DNA of 27,477 nucleotides, taken from contig SKJA01000163.1 of assembly GCA_007116105.1 (NCBI GenBank), forward strand, positions 1-27,477, given 5' to 3'. Made by a program: the position numbers and the translations under genes. Below, piece by piece: positions 14,245-21,210 of the stretch. The notes beneath the pieces were generated by a model. It was not told the origin of the DNA. It saw only the letters and a program-made list of their open reading frames with translations, and ran no database searches. The stretch comes from Candidatus Izemoplasma sp. GTDB lineage: Bacteria; Bacillota_I; Bacilli_A; Izemoplasmatales; Izemoplasmataceae. Numbering within the stretch: the stretch's first letter is position 1; every line of letters begins with the position of its first letter.

Positions 14245-15719
14245 TGGCTGATAAAAACATTAAGTTATCGGTACAAAACTTGTCAGTATCGTTTCGGACA
14301 ACTCAAGGGTTTGTACGGGCTGTACGCGATGTAAGTTTTGACTTATATCAAGGTGAAACGCTTGCCGTGGTGGGTGAATCTGGTAGTGGGAAATCCGTAA
14401 CTTCAAGAGCCATCATGGGAATTTTAGAGAAAAACTCCGTGACGGACTCAGGAAAAATTATTTATGAAGATCAAGACATTTTAAAAATTCGTGAAGAAGA
14501 TTTCCATAAGTTACGTGGGAACAAAATAGGCATGATCTTCCAAGATCCCCTTTCAAGCTTAAACCCAATCATGCGCATTGGTAAGCAAATCACCGAAGGC
14601 ATGATCGTCAACGGTAAACATTTGAAGAACCGTAAAAAAGAACTTTCTCATGCTCAACGTCAAACCTACTTAAACCTCATTGACAATAAAGCCAAAGACG
14701 TTGCAGATTTTAAAGCAAAGAAAAAAGAACTGAAAGCATTAAAAGAAACGGAAGAACTTGCGTTACTTCAAAGTAAACACTCAGAAAAACTGGCACAATA
14801 TGCGCCCGCAATAAAAGAAGCTAGGGCGGCTTATAAAGCAGCAAAATCGAACGCTAAAAAACAAGTTGCTAAAGAATGGGCTGAAGAAAAAGCAAAATAT
14901 GCCCAAAAGATTTCAGCTGTTAAAGCCAACATGTCTTCCGCTTCACCCGATCAAAAGAAAGAACTCAAACATCAAGTTGAGGAACTTCAAGAGCAACTTC
15001 GTCGGTATAAAAAAGTCACTCAACGCGAAGCACGTGAACGCGCCGTTGAAGTTATGGCGGAGGTTGGTATTCCCGAGCCTGAAAAACGTTTACGTCAATA
15101 TCCCTTCCAGTTTTCTGGGGGCATGCGTCAACGTATCGTTATTGCCATTGCGCTGACCGCAAACCCAGACTTACTGATTTGTGATGAGCCAACAACGGCT
15201 TTAGACGTAACCATTCAAGCACAAATTCTCGAGTTGATTAAACGCTTAAAAGAAGAACGTGACTTAACCGTTATCTTCATCACCCATGACCTTGGTGTTG
15301 TGGCCAACATGGCAGATCGCGTTGCGGTCATGTATGCTGGTAAAGTGGTTGAAATTGGACGTTCAGAAGAAGTTTTCTACAATCCAAAACATCCTTACAC
15401 CTGGGCTCTCCTTTCTTCGATGCCAGACCTTTCAAGTACCTCACGTCTATCTTCGATTCCAGGAACCCCACCCAACATGTTGTTCCCACCCAAAGGCGAT
15501 GCCTTTGCGGATCGTAACCAATATGCGATGAAAATAGATTTTGAAGAGCAACCACCGTACTTTAAAGTCAGTGACACACATTATGCGGCCACGTGGTTAC
15601 TCCATGAAAATGCACCGAAAGTGACCATGCCTCAAATCATTCAAGACCGTATTGATGCCATGAAAGAACGCACCAAAGCCCGAATTGATCAACAAGATAC
15701 TGAAAGTGGGGTGACGTAA
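14244..15719 (+). CDS. oppD: Oligopeptide transport ATPase OppD with helix-prone insertion
   Basis: The first cytoplasmic ATPase, 491 residues against ~330-360 for typical OppD. Walker A is GESGSGKS (44-51), the Q-loop IFQDPLSSLNP (Gln100), signature FSGGMRQR (290-297), Walker B LLICDEPTTALD and the switch His348. Between Q-loop and signature an extra ~135 residues (about 125-258) are dense in Lys, Glu, Ala and Gln without Pro except near 188 and 235, as expected for a long helical hairpin or coiled coil. The C-terminal oligopeptide-ABC extension (YNPKHPYTWALLSSMPDL, then GDAFADRNQYAM) is of the Bacilli type and lacks the cysteines found in proteobacterial OppD. The start overlaps oppC by one base. 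Confidence 0.9.
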   Translation: MADKNIKLSVQNLSVSFRTTQGFVRAVRDVSFDLYQGETLAVVGESGSGKSVTSRAIMGILEKNSVTDSGKIIYEDQDILKIREEDFHKLRGNKIGMIFQDPLSSLNPIMRIGKQITEGMIVNGKHLKNRKKELSHAQRQTYLNLIDNKAKDVADFKAKKKELKALKETEELALLQSKHSEKLAQYAPAIKEARAAYKAAKSNAKKQVAKEWAEEKAKYAQKISAVKANMSSASPDQKKELKHQVEELQEQLRRYKKVTQREARERAVEVMAEVGIPEPEKRLRQYPFQFSGGMRQRIVIAIALTANPDLLICDEPTTALDVTIQAQILELIKRLKEERDLTVIFITHDLGVVANMADRVAVMYAGKVVEIGRSEEVFYNPKHPYTWALLSSMPDLSSTSRLSSIPGTPPNMLFPPKGDAFADRNQYAMKIDFEEQPPYFKVSDTHYAATWLLHENAPKVTMPQIIQDRIDAMKERTKARIDQQDTESGVT

Positions 15720-15720
15720 A

Positions 15721-16860
15721 ATGGCAGCAACACAAGAAACTCCGATTTTAAGTGTTCGCAATTTACGTCAACACTTCAAAAGCGGATTTGGTAAGAACAA
15801 AATGGTAGTACGCGCTGTGGACGATGTCAGTTTTGACATTTACAAAGGCGAAGTCTTTGGTCTAGTAGGTGAGTCGGGTTGTGGTAAAACCACCACAGGC
15901 CGTTCAGTTATTAAACTGTATGAACCCACCGATGGTGAAGTCTATTTCATGGGCGAGCGCATCTCGGCTGGCGTTCAATCGATTAAAGACCAAATTAAAC
16001 TTGAACGCAAACAAGCAGCTGCAAAAATCAAAGAACTCTCACAACAAAAAAGTGCCGCAAGTGACTCTGAGAAGAGTGTCATTGATGAAAAGATTCAAGC
16101 AATTGAATTAGAGCGGGATGCCATCATCAAAGATTTAAAAATGGACATTCCTAAACGTAAAGCGGACACAACCAAAAACAACAAAGAACTCATGAAGCGC
16201 ATGCAAATGATTTTCCAAGATCCGATTGCGTCTTTGAACCCTCGGATGACAGTAAAAGAAATCATCGCAGAAGGCTTACGAATCGCCGGTGAAAAGAGTG
16301 ACAAGGTCATCATTGAACGTGTGAACTCTGTTCTTGAAACGGTTGGTTTATTGCCTGAGCACGCCAGTCGTTACCCACATGAGTTTAGTGGTGGACAACG
16401 TCAACGTATCGGAATTGCCCGTGCGCTTGTCGTAAACCCTGAGTTTATCATTGCCGATGAGCCCATCAGTGCGCTCGACGTTTCCATTCAAGCGCAAGTC
16501 ATTAACTTACTCAACGATTTACGTCAAGAGTTTGGTATTACGATTATGTTCATTGCGCATGACTTATCGGTTGTTAAGTACTTCTCAGACCGTATTGGTG
16601 TTATGTATTATGGCAAACTGGTCGAGTTGGCAGATAAAGACGAGCTCTTTAAAAACCCACTGCATCCTTATACGAAGTCCTTACTTTCAGCGGTACCTTT
16701 ACCAGATCCGCAGTATGAAAAAGGCCGTAAACGGATTAAGTACGACCCATCGATTCATGATTATTCACAACATTTACCAGAACTTCATGAAATTAAGCCC
16801 GGACACTTCATTTACGCAAACGACGCCGAAGTAGAGCAGTATAAGAAAGAAATAAAATAA
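15721..16860 (+). CDS. oppF: Oligopeptide transport ATPase OppF with helix-prone insertion
   Basis: The second ATPase, 379 residues against ~305-325 usually. Walker A is GESGCGKT (50-57), Q-loop [15 protein letters not shown] (Gln166), signature FSGGQRQR (222-229) and Walker [13 protein letters not shown]. The insertion here lies before the Q-loop (about residues 83-157), a different place from OppD. It is again rich in Lys, Glu, Gln and Ala ([18 protein letters not shown]), so it is probably a helical hairpin. The C-terminal [19 protein letters not shown] is standard OppF. The ATG follows the oppD stop by one base, with GGGGTGA as ribosome binding site. It works with OppD as the ATP-hydrolysing pair. 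Confidence 0.9.
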   Translation: MAATQETPILSVRNLRQHFKSGFGKNKMVVRAVDDVSFDIYKGEVFGLVGESGCGKTTTGRSVIKLYEPTDGEVYFMGERISAGVQSIKDQIKLERKQAAAKIKELSQQKSAASDSEKSVIDEKIQAIELERDAIIKDLKMDIPKRKADTTKNNKELMKRMQMIFQDPIASLNPRMTVKEIIAEGLRIAGEKSDKVIIERVNSVLETVGLLPEHASRYPHEFSGGQRQRIGIARALVVNPEFIIADEPISALDVSIQAQVINLLNDLRQEFGITIMFIAHDLSVVKYFSDRIGVMYYGKLVELADKDELFKNPLHPYTKSLLSAVPLPDPQYEKGRKRIKYDPSIHDYSQHLPELHEIKPGHFIYANDAEVEQYKKEIK

Positions 16861-17210
16861 TGCGTTTAGGACGTCGTCTCTTAACCACTGTGTTGATTAG
16901 TTTTTCACTGGTCATCGTAGTGATTGTAATCATGGGCCGAAACTTTACACTCAGAGGCTTCTCAGATGGACTCTTTGTGGTGGGCTTGGCAATGTTCTTC
17001 TTTGCCCTCATCACGCTCACACATGCCGCCGATTTCTTTTCGACCACGAGCTTTGTGTTTAAGAGTATCTTTCGCCGCGGCACCAACCCAGTTGGCTCTT
17101 ACCATCAATATTTAGAGCGACGTAATGTCAACTACGATTCTGTCGCTGGTCTCATTCGTTTGAGCGTCAGCCTTGTTTACATTCTTATAGCATGGTTATT
17201 AGTCACTTAA
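16860..17210 (+). CDS. Small membrane protein, DUF3899-like, last gene of opp operon
   Basis: A 116-residue protein with three hydrophobic segments (~7-25, 34-56 and 95-115). The pattern of two N-terminal helices, a middle segment with FFSTTSFVFKSIFRRG and a last helix resembles DUF3899 proteins of Firmicutes, but the match is from memory of the layout and not firm. Its ATG shares one base with the oppF TAA, so it is translated with the operon. The role is unknown; position suggests an accessory part of the transporter or a membrane-stress factor. A UUCG-capped terminator follows the stop. Confidence 0.6.
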   Translation: MRLGRRLLTTVLISFSLVIVVIVIMGRNFTLRGFSDGLFVVGLAMFFFALITLTHAADFFSTTSFVFKSIFRRGTNPVGSYHQYLERRNVNYDSVAGLIRLSVSLVYILIAWLLVT

Positions 17211-17236
17211 AGAGTCTCTTCGGAGACTCTTTTTTT
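17209..17236 (+). terminator. Terminator of the opp operon
   Basis: AAAGAGTCTC (17209-17218), the tetraloop TTCG and GAGACTCTTT (17223-17232) run into T to 17236. It overlaps the stop codon by two bases. Confidence 0.92.
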
Positions 17237-17246
17237 GTCTTTACAT

Positions 17247-17276
17247 AAAAAAAAGTAGACAAATCGTCTACTTTTT
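17247..17276 (-). terminator. Terminator of the DUF2177-DUF1295 operon
   Basis: AAAAAGTAGAC (17250-17260) pairs with GTCTACTTTTT (17266-17276). Read on the minus strand it ends in eight T (complement of 17247-17254). The stop codon of the minus-strand gene lies inside the stem. The T-tract on the plus side also lets it serve as a second stop for opp. Confidence 0.8.
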
Positions 17277-18068
17277 GGCTCTTTTAAACCATGGGAAGAA
17301 AGCATTGGTTGTTTTCTTATACGCTTCAAACGCTTCATTTCCAGCGTATCGTTTTTCAAGAAGCGGAATGCCAGAAACATAAAGCAACAACCAAGTGATG
17401 ATCAATGGACTTAACACGCCAATCAAACCAATGAGAGGTGAAATACTTAAAATCACCAACCACAGTCCCCACCATACCGCGACTTCACCGAAATAGTTGG
17501 GATGACGAGTGTAGGCCCAAACGCCATGTGTCAACACTTTCCCTTTATTTTGAGGATCTGCTTTAAAGCGTTGGAGTTGATAATCCCCGAGCGTTTCAAA
17601 CACCCATCCAATCAAGAAGATTAAGGCGCCACTGGCGAAAAACACCGCTCTTAACACAGAAAACCCCGTGCTAGGGAAACTAAAGGCAAGAATGAAGCCC
17701 GTCGCGATCAAAAGTTGAAAGAAGCCTTGGGTCATATAAACTTTGAGATAGGCTTTCAATTTTTGAAGCTTTGGTCCCCATTTTTCACGCATCGCAACAT
17801 AACGATAATCTTCACTTTTCGACCAGTTTCGCTTGCCTAAATACAACGTTAAACGCAAACCCCATAAGGCCACAAAACCCCATAGAGCATACTCTGTCCA
17901 GGCTAATGATTCGCCTCTGGTTAACCTCAACACATTCAACACCGTCGCCAAGACGACAAACGAAGACCCCCAAAAAATATCAACCACTGAGTAATCATCG
18001 CGAAGAAGAGCCAACCCATAGATTAGGGTAAAAAAGACCCAGGCTGTTAAGATGCTTTCAAGAAACAT
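17268..18068 (-). CDS. DUF1295 membrane protein (steroid 5-alpha-reductase/ICMT-like fold)
   Basis: An integral membrane protein of 266 residues with about seven helices. The family signature is near the C-terminus: GVWAYTRHPNYFGEVAVWWGLWL, and the N-terminal DDYSVVDIFWG is also typical of DUF1295. Related folds reduce steroid or enoyl double bonds with NADPH or methylate lipids; the actual substrate is unknown, and a lipid modification is the natural guess. A longer frame opens at 18098, but ATG 18068 is chosen: it shares one base with the TAA of the upstream gene (TAATG) and has a G-run just upstream, and the added ten residues would only overlap DUF2177. Confidence 0.85.
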   Translation of the reverse strand: MFLESILTAWVFFTLIYGLALLRDDYSVVDIFWGSSFVVLATVLNVLRLTRGESLAWTEYALWGFVALWGLRLTLYLGKRNWSKSEDYRYVAMREKWGPKLQKLKAYLKVYMTQGFFQLLIATGFILAFSFPSTGFSVLRAVFFASGALIFLIGWVFETLGDYQLQRFKADPQNKGKVLTHGVWAYTRHPNYFGEVAVWWGLWLVILSISPLIGLIGVLSPLIITWLLLYVSGIPLLEKRYAGNEAFEAYKKTTNAFFPWFKRAKK

Positions 18069-18472
18069 TAAGAAACCCCCAACAGAAGCAGAATCCATAC
18101 GGTGAGTCCGCTAGTGAGTGCCCCTAAGGAAGCACCCCAAACTAAATCAATCAGCGTCATTTTTAAGGGCCAGTCTTTCAGGGTGGCCAAGTTCGTCAAA
18201 TCATAGGTGGCATACATAAGAAAACTCACAAAGCCCCCCATTAAAAACGCGGTGAGCACGGACTGCGCATCCATTGCAGGTGCAATGACAATGACGACCA
18301 ATCCAAGGACATACAGTAAGTAAAAAATGATGGCTGCGGTCCAATTGACTTTTTCCGCCATCAAGCCTTTAAGCTGTGCCGCGTAAAAATTCTTTGCGAC
18401 CACGCCTAACCACACCAAATCAATCACAATAAAGAAACTAAACGCTACTAAATACATCCAAACATAAGACAT
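18068..18472 (-). CDS. DUF2177 membrane protein
   Basis: A four-helix membrane protein of 134 residues. The family features are the FFIVIDLVWLGVVAKNFY start, the TAAIIFYLLYVLGL helix, the FLMYATYDLTNLATLKDWP motif and LIDLVWGASLGAL. Function is unknown. The start has AGAGGTGATTG upstream, a strong ribosome binding site. It is co-transcribed and translationally coupled with the DUF1295 gene. The acidic and aromatic residues inside the helices (IDLVW twice) hint at a bound cofactor or lipid, but this is inference. Confidence 0.85.
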   Translation of the reverse strand: MSYVWMYLVAFSFFIVIDLVWLGVVAKNFYAAQLKGLMAEKVNWTAAIIFYLLYVLGLVVIVIAPAMDAQSVLTAFLMGGFVSFLMYATYDLTNLATLKDWPLKMTLIDLVWGASLGALTSGLTVWILLLLGVS

Positions 18473-18493
18473 ACAATCACCTCTCTTAAGCCT

Positions 18494-18502
18494 ATTTTAG
18501 CA
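18494..18502 (-). promoter_or_regulatory. Extended -10 promoter of DUF2177 operon
   Basis: On the minus strand TGcTAAAAT is an extended -10 box, 22 bases before the DUF2177 start. No convincing -35 is seen. Confidence 0.45.
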
Positions 18503-18572
18503 CGAATCAAGAACTTCCGTGAAAGTTCGCTTAGTTTTATCGCAAAGACTACCAATAGCGCCACACTTTTGA

Positions 18573-18578
18573 TATAAT
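18573..18578 (+). promoter_or_regulatory. -10 box for DUF1576 gene
   Basis: A perfect TATAAT lies 24 bases before the ATG at 18603, with AGGAGG (18591-18596) six bases from the start. The -35 at the expected distance is poor. Confidence 0.5.
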
Positions 18579-18602
18579 ACGCTTAAGTCTAGGAGGCTGT
18601 TT

Positions 18603-19859
18603 ATGGCTCTTATCAAACATTTATCGAACCGCATGTTCATCCCTATAGTGAGTCTAATTCTCATTGCTTTGGCGTTTGTCTTTGATGATTGGTCCTCCAT
18701 TTGGCGAGGCTATTTGAACATTCTTCAAAGCCCGAGTGTTCTCGTGTCAGATTATGTGTACATCGGCGGCTTAGGTGCAACACTGTTTAATGTTGCGACC
18801 GTGATGATTTTCAACATCGTCATGTTACGGTCACTTAAGTTTAAGATGAGTGGACCTGTCTTTGCAGGCATTCTCACCATTGCCGGGTTCTCTTTTTTTG
18901 GCAAGAACATTTACAACTCTTTGCCCATTTATATGGGTATTTGGTTGTTTGCGAAAACGCAAAAGCTTCAATTTCGATCGTTTATGATTGTGGTTCTCTT
19001 TTCAACGGGGATCTCACCGATTGTGTCGTTTTTCATTTTTGGTACCGGCTGGCCCCTTTATGTCTCCATCCCAGCAGGCATCGCAGCGGGCATGGCAACA
19101 GGGTTTATTTTACCCGCGTTTAGTGCGCACACCATTCGCTTTCATAAAGGGTACAATTTGTATAATGTTGGCTTTGCGATGGGCATCATCTCGATGTTAT
19201 GGGCCGTAATTTTAACCAGTTTTGATGTCCCCCTAAATCTCGGTGGACCTACCAGTGAAGTTGCTCATGTCCAATTGACCGCCATTGCCTTGATTCTTTC
19301 TACCTTTTTCCTTGTCATGGCTTTCTTTGTCGATCGCAACCCTTTCAAGAGATACCCCGAATTACTGAGGAGTTCAGGACGCTTAGTCTCAGATTTTATT
19401 CGCGAGTATGGCCAAGCCGCGAGTTTATTGAATGTTGCGATTATGGGTTACATCAGTGTCTCGCTCATTTTGGTCTTAAATCTACAAATGAATGGTCCTG
19501 TGATGAGTGGGGTGTTGACCGTGATGGGCTTTGGTGCCTTCGGTAAACACCCACGCAATGCGATTCCTGTGATGTTTGGCGCCTGGTTGGCGGTAGCATT
19601 AACCAATTACACCTTAGACAGTGTCGGCATGGTGATCGCCTTACTGTTTGTGACGGCGGTCTCACCCATCGCTGGACGGTATGGACCTTTTGTTGGCATC
19701 ATCGCCGGCATGATGCACATCTTGATTACACCGTATGCGCTTCGCTTTCAAGGCGGTTTCGATTTGTATAATAATGGCTTTGCGGCAGGCTTTGCGGCGG
19801 CGTTACTGATTCCTATTGTAGAAACCATTAAACGCATTAAACCGGAGGAAAGTGAATGA
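18603..19859 (+). CDS. DUF1576 polytopic membrane protein with internal duplication
   Basis: A membrane protein of 418 residues with ten or more helices, matching DUF1576 of Firmicutes. The two halves are related: residues ~46-195 and ~262-400 share NxA then a helix, GPVFAGILTIAGF with FFGKN / GPVMSGVLTVMGF with AFGKH, IPVMFGAWL / LPIYMGIWL, SPI, a glycine-rich IAAGMATG / IIAGMMHI, and GYNLYNVGFAMG / GFDLYNNGFAAG. This two-fold repeat is the architecture of many transporters and channels. The GFGKN/GFGKH and LYNxGFA motifs lie in similar places of each half and may form the central path. No substrate is known. The stop codon overlaps the next start (ATGA), so the small soluble protein is made with it. 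Confidence 0.85.
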   Translation: MALIKHLSNRMFIPIVSLILIALAFVFDDWSSIWRGYLNILQSPSVLVSDYVYIGGLGATLFNVATVMIFNIVMLRSLKFKMSGPVFAGILTIAGFSFFGKNIYNSLPIYMGIWLFAKTQKLQFRSFMIVVLFSTGISPIVSFFIFGTGWPLYVSIPAGIAAGMATGFILPAFSAHTIRFHKGYNLYNVGFAMGIISMLWAVILTSFDVPLNLGGPTSEVAHVQLTAIALILSTFFLVMAFFVDRNPFKRYPELLRSSGRLVSDFIREYGQAASLLNVAIMGYISVSLILVLNLQMNGPVMSGVLTVMGFGAFGKHPRNAIPVMFGAWLAVALTNYTLDSVGMVIALLFVTAVSPIAGRYGPFVGIIAGMMHILITPYALRFQGGFDLYNNGFAAGFAAALLIPIVETIKRIKPEESE

Positions 19860-20212
19860 ATAAGCAAGAAGTCAAAATCCTCACCAAAATCATTCGGGAA
19901 CTCAGTTTTTTCTTAATGCTTCATGGTCATAAAGATTTTATTCTAGAAACCAAAAACACCCCCAAAACCACACAGTTTTTGATCACCCTACACGATGCCA
20001 AAGAGAGTTTTTTAAAACACATGCAAGAAAAACTCAACCGGGAGCGTGAAATGGAAGTAGAAACGTATGGCTGGGAGTTGTTGGGGGACATTGATGAACA
20101 CAGTGATTTTGCGATTTTAGGCTCTTTGATTGACTCCATGGACTACACACAGCACGCCACGAAAACCGTCGTGACATTGGTCCGCAAAAATCGCTATTTA
20201 GACGAATCATAA
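19856..20212 (+). CDS. Small soluble protein coupled to DUF1576
   Basis: A 118-residue cytoplasmic protein with no membrane helix and no signal. It starts with a helix (EVKILTKIIRELSFFLMLHG) and reads as an alternating alpha/beta protein, with a likely helix over KESFLKHMQEKLNREREMEVE and beta strands FLITLHD and KTVVTLVRKN. I do not recognise the family. The start overlaps the DUF1576 stop by four bases (ATGA), with GGAGG upstream, so the two are translationally coupled. This suggests a regulator or cytoplasmic partner of that membrane protein. A bidirectional terminator follows. Confidence 0.75.
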   Translation: MNKQEVKILTKIIRELSFFLMLHGHKDFILETKNTPKTTQFLITLHDAKESFLKHMQEKLNREREMEVETYGWELLGDIDEHSDFAILGSLIDSMDYTQHATKTVVTLVRKNRYLDES

Positions 20213-20246
20213 AAAAATGTCTGTCGGAAGGCAGACATTTATTTTA
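20211..20246. terminator. Bidirectional terminator between convergent genes
   Basis: AAATGTCTG (20215-20223) pairs with CAGACATTT (20232-20240), extended by T-G and C-G inside to a GGAA loop. T-rich sequence follows on the plus strand and seven A precede it, giving a T-tract on the minus strand. It serves both the 19856 gene and rnhC. Confidence 0.85.
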
Positions 20247-21141
20247 TCAGTGCTTTAGCTTTGAGTGTGTTTTTGAAATGAATCTTTGCTATTGTTTTGA
20301 GTCGTCTTTCACCTAACTGTTTAATCAGCTTTGATGCGACTTCATCGACTTCATTCCCAGCGCCTTTAGGCAGTGGTGTGGCTAAGTCCTTACTGAGTTC
20401 ATCAAGTTTTTTCAAGAATGCATACCGAGCAATCATACTCGCGATGGCAACACAAGCATAAGCATTTTCTGCTTTTGTTTGGAAAATGTGAGGTCTTGGC
20501 GCGTCTTTAAACTGCTTAAGATAACTGTGATAATGCGTGGGTGAAGCAAATTGATCGACAATGATGATGGGTTCATCTTGGATTTTCTTCATCAGCATTT
20601 TATGTGCTTGAGCGTGAAGATACGCTTTGAGGCTGTTTAAATTGTATCCCTTATCAATTAAGGCGTTATACTTCAGGTTGTCTAGAACCATCAGACTGTA
20701 AGGGACGTGAGGTGTGATCAAGGGCACGATTTGTCTTATTTGGGCATCGCTTAAGGTTTTTGAATCCGCAATGTTGAGGGCTTTAATGCGGGTCAAATTC
20801 TCTTCGTTCAAGTAAGCTGCGCACACCGTAAGCGGACCGAAGTAATCCCCAGAGCCTGATTCATCACTGCCCATGGCAATTTTGTAAAAGTCATCAGGTT
20901 TTCCGGTTTTTGAAGGGAGTATTTCGGGCAATAAATGGAACGTCTCTAGCCAATGTTCATAGTGGTTTTGAGATTGTTCGCCTTGAAACATGACTTTATT
21001 GGTATGATAGACACTGATGGTGCAATGCGTCGTTTTAAAAAAAGCCTTCATATGTGGGGGAATCACATCGACTTTAGAGGCTTCGTAATAGCGTATGAGT
21101 GTTTTGACTTGGTTATCGTTTAATGTCACCGTGAAATTCAT
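20239..21141 (-). CDS. rnhC: Ribonuclease HIII
   Basis: Cleaves the RNA strand of RNA/DNA hybrids, clearing primers and R-loops. The 300-residue protein has the RNase HIII layout: an N-terminal TBP-like substrate-binding domain (~1-80), then the catalytic RNase HII-type domain. The active site is GSDESGSGD (Asp93, Glu94), with ADSK (Asp126) and IIIVDQFAS (Asp196) as further acidic positions, and FGPLTVCAAYL behind the first. ATG 21141 has AAGGATG upstream. It is transcribed away from mutS2 from a shared, very compact promoter region. Bacillus genomes have rnhC and mutS2 close together with zapA, cvpA and polX between them; here these are absent and rnhC is inverted. Confidence 0.95.
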   Translation of the reverse strand: MNFTVTLNDNQVKTLIRYYEASKVDVIPPHMKAFFKTTHCTISVYHTNKVMFQGEQSQNHYEHWLETFHLLPEILPSKTGKPDDFYKIAMGSDESGSGDYFGPLTVCAAYLNEENLTRIKALNIADSKTLSDAQIRQIVPLITPHVPYSLMVLDNLKYNALIDKGYNLNSLKAYLHAQAHKMLMKKIQDEPIIIVDQFASPTHYHSYLKQFKDAPRPHIFQTKAENAYACVAIASMIARYAFLKKLDELSKDLATPLPKGAGNEVDEVASKLIKQLGERRLKTIAKIHFKNTLKAKALIK

Positions 21142-21161
21142 GATTCCACATCCTTTTCTTT

Positions 21162-21186
21162 ATTTTATCATGAATTTTGATAAAAT
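21162..21186. promoter_or_regulatory. Face-to-face extended -10 promoters for rnhC and mutS2
   Basis: ATTTTATCA (21162-21170) and TGATAAAAT (21178-21186) form a perfect nine-base inverted repeat around seven bases. Each arm is an extended -10 (TGaTAAAAT), the left for rnhC on the minus strand and the right for mutS2 on the plus strand. The promoters overlap, so two polymerases could not bind at once. Confidence 0.6.
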
Positions 21187-21210
21187 TAAAGATAGGAAAG
21201 AGGAGAAAGC

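Noticed and set aside
15478..15540. Absence of the C-terminal cysteines seen in proteobacterial OppD/DppD.
   Set aside because: The GDAFA...YAM...DFE text is that of OppD from Bacilli, which I recall also lacks them, so it is not a special loss.
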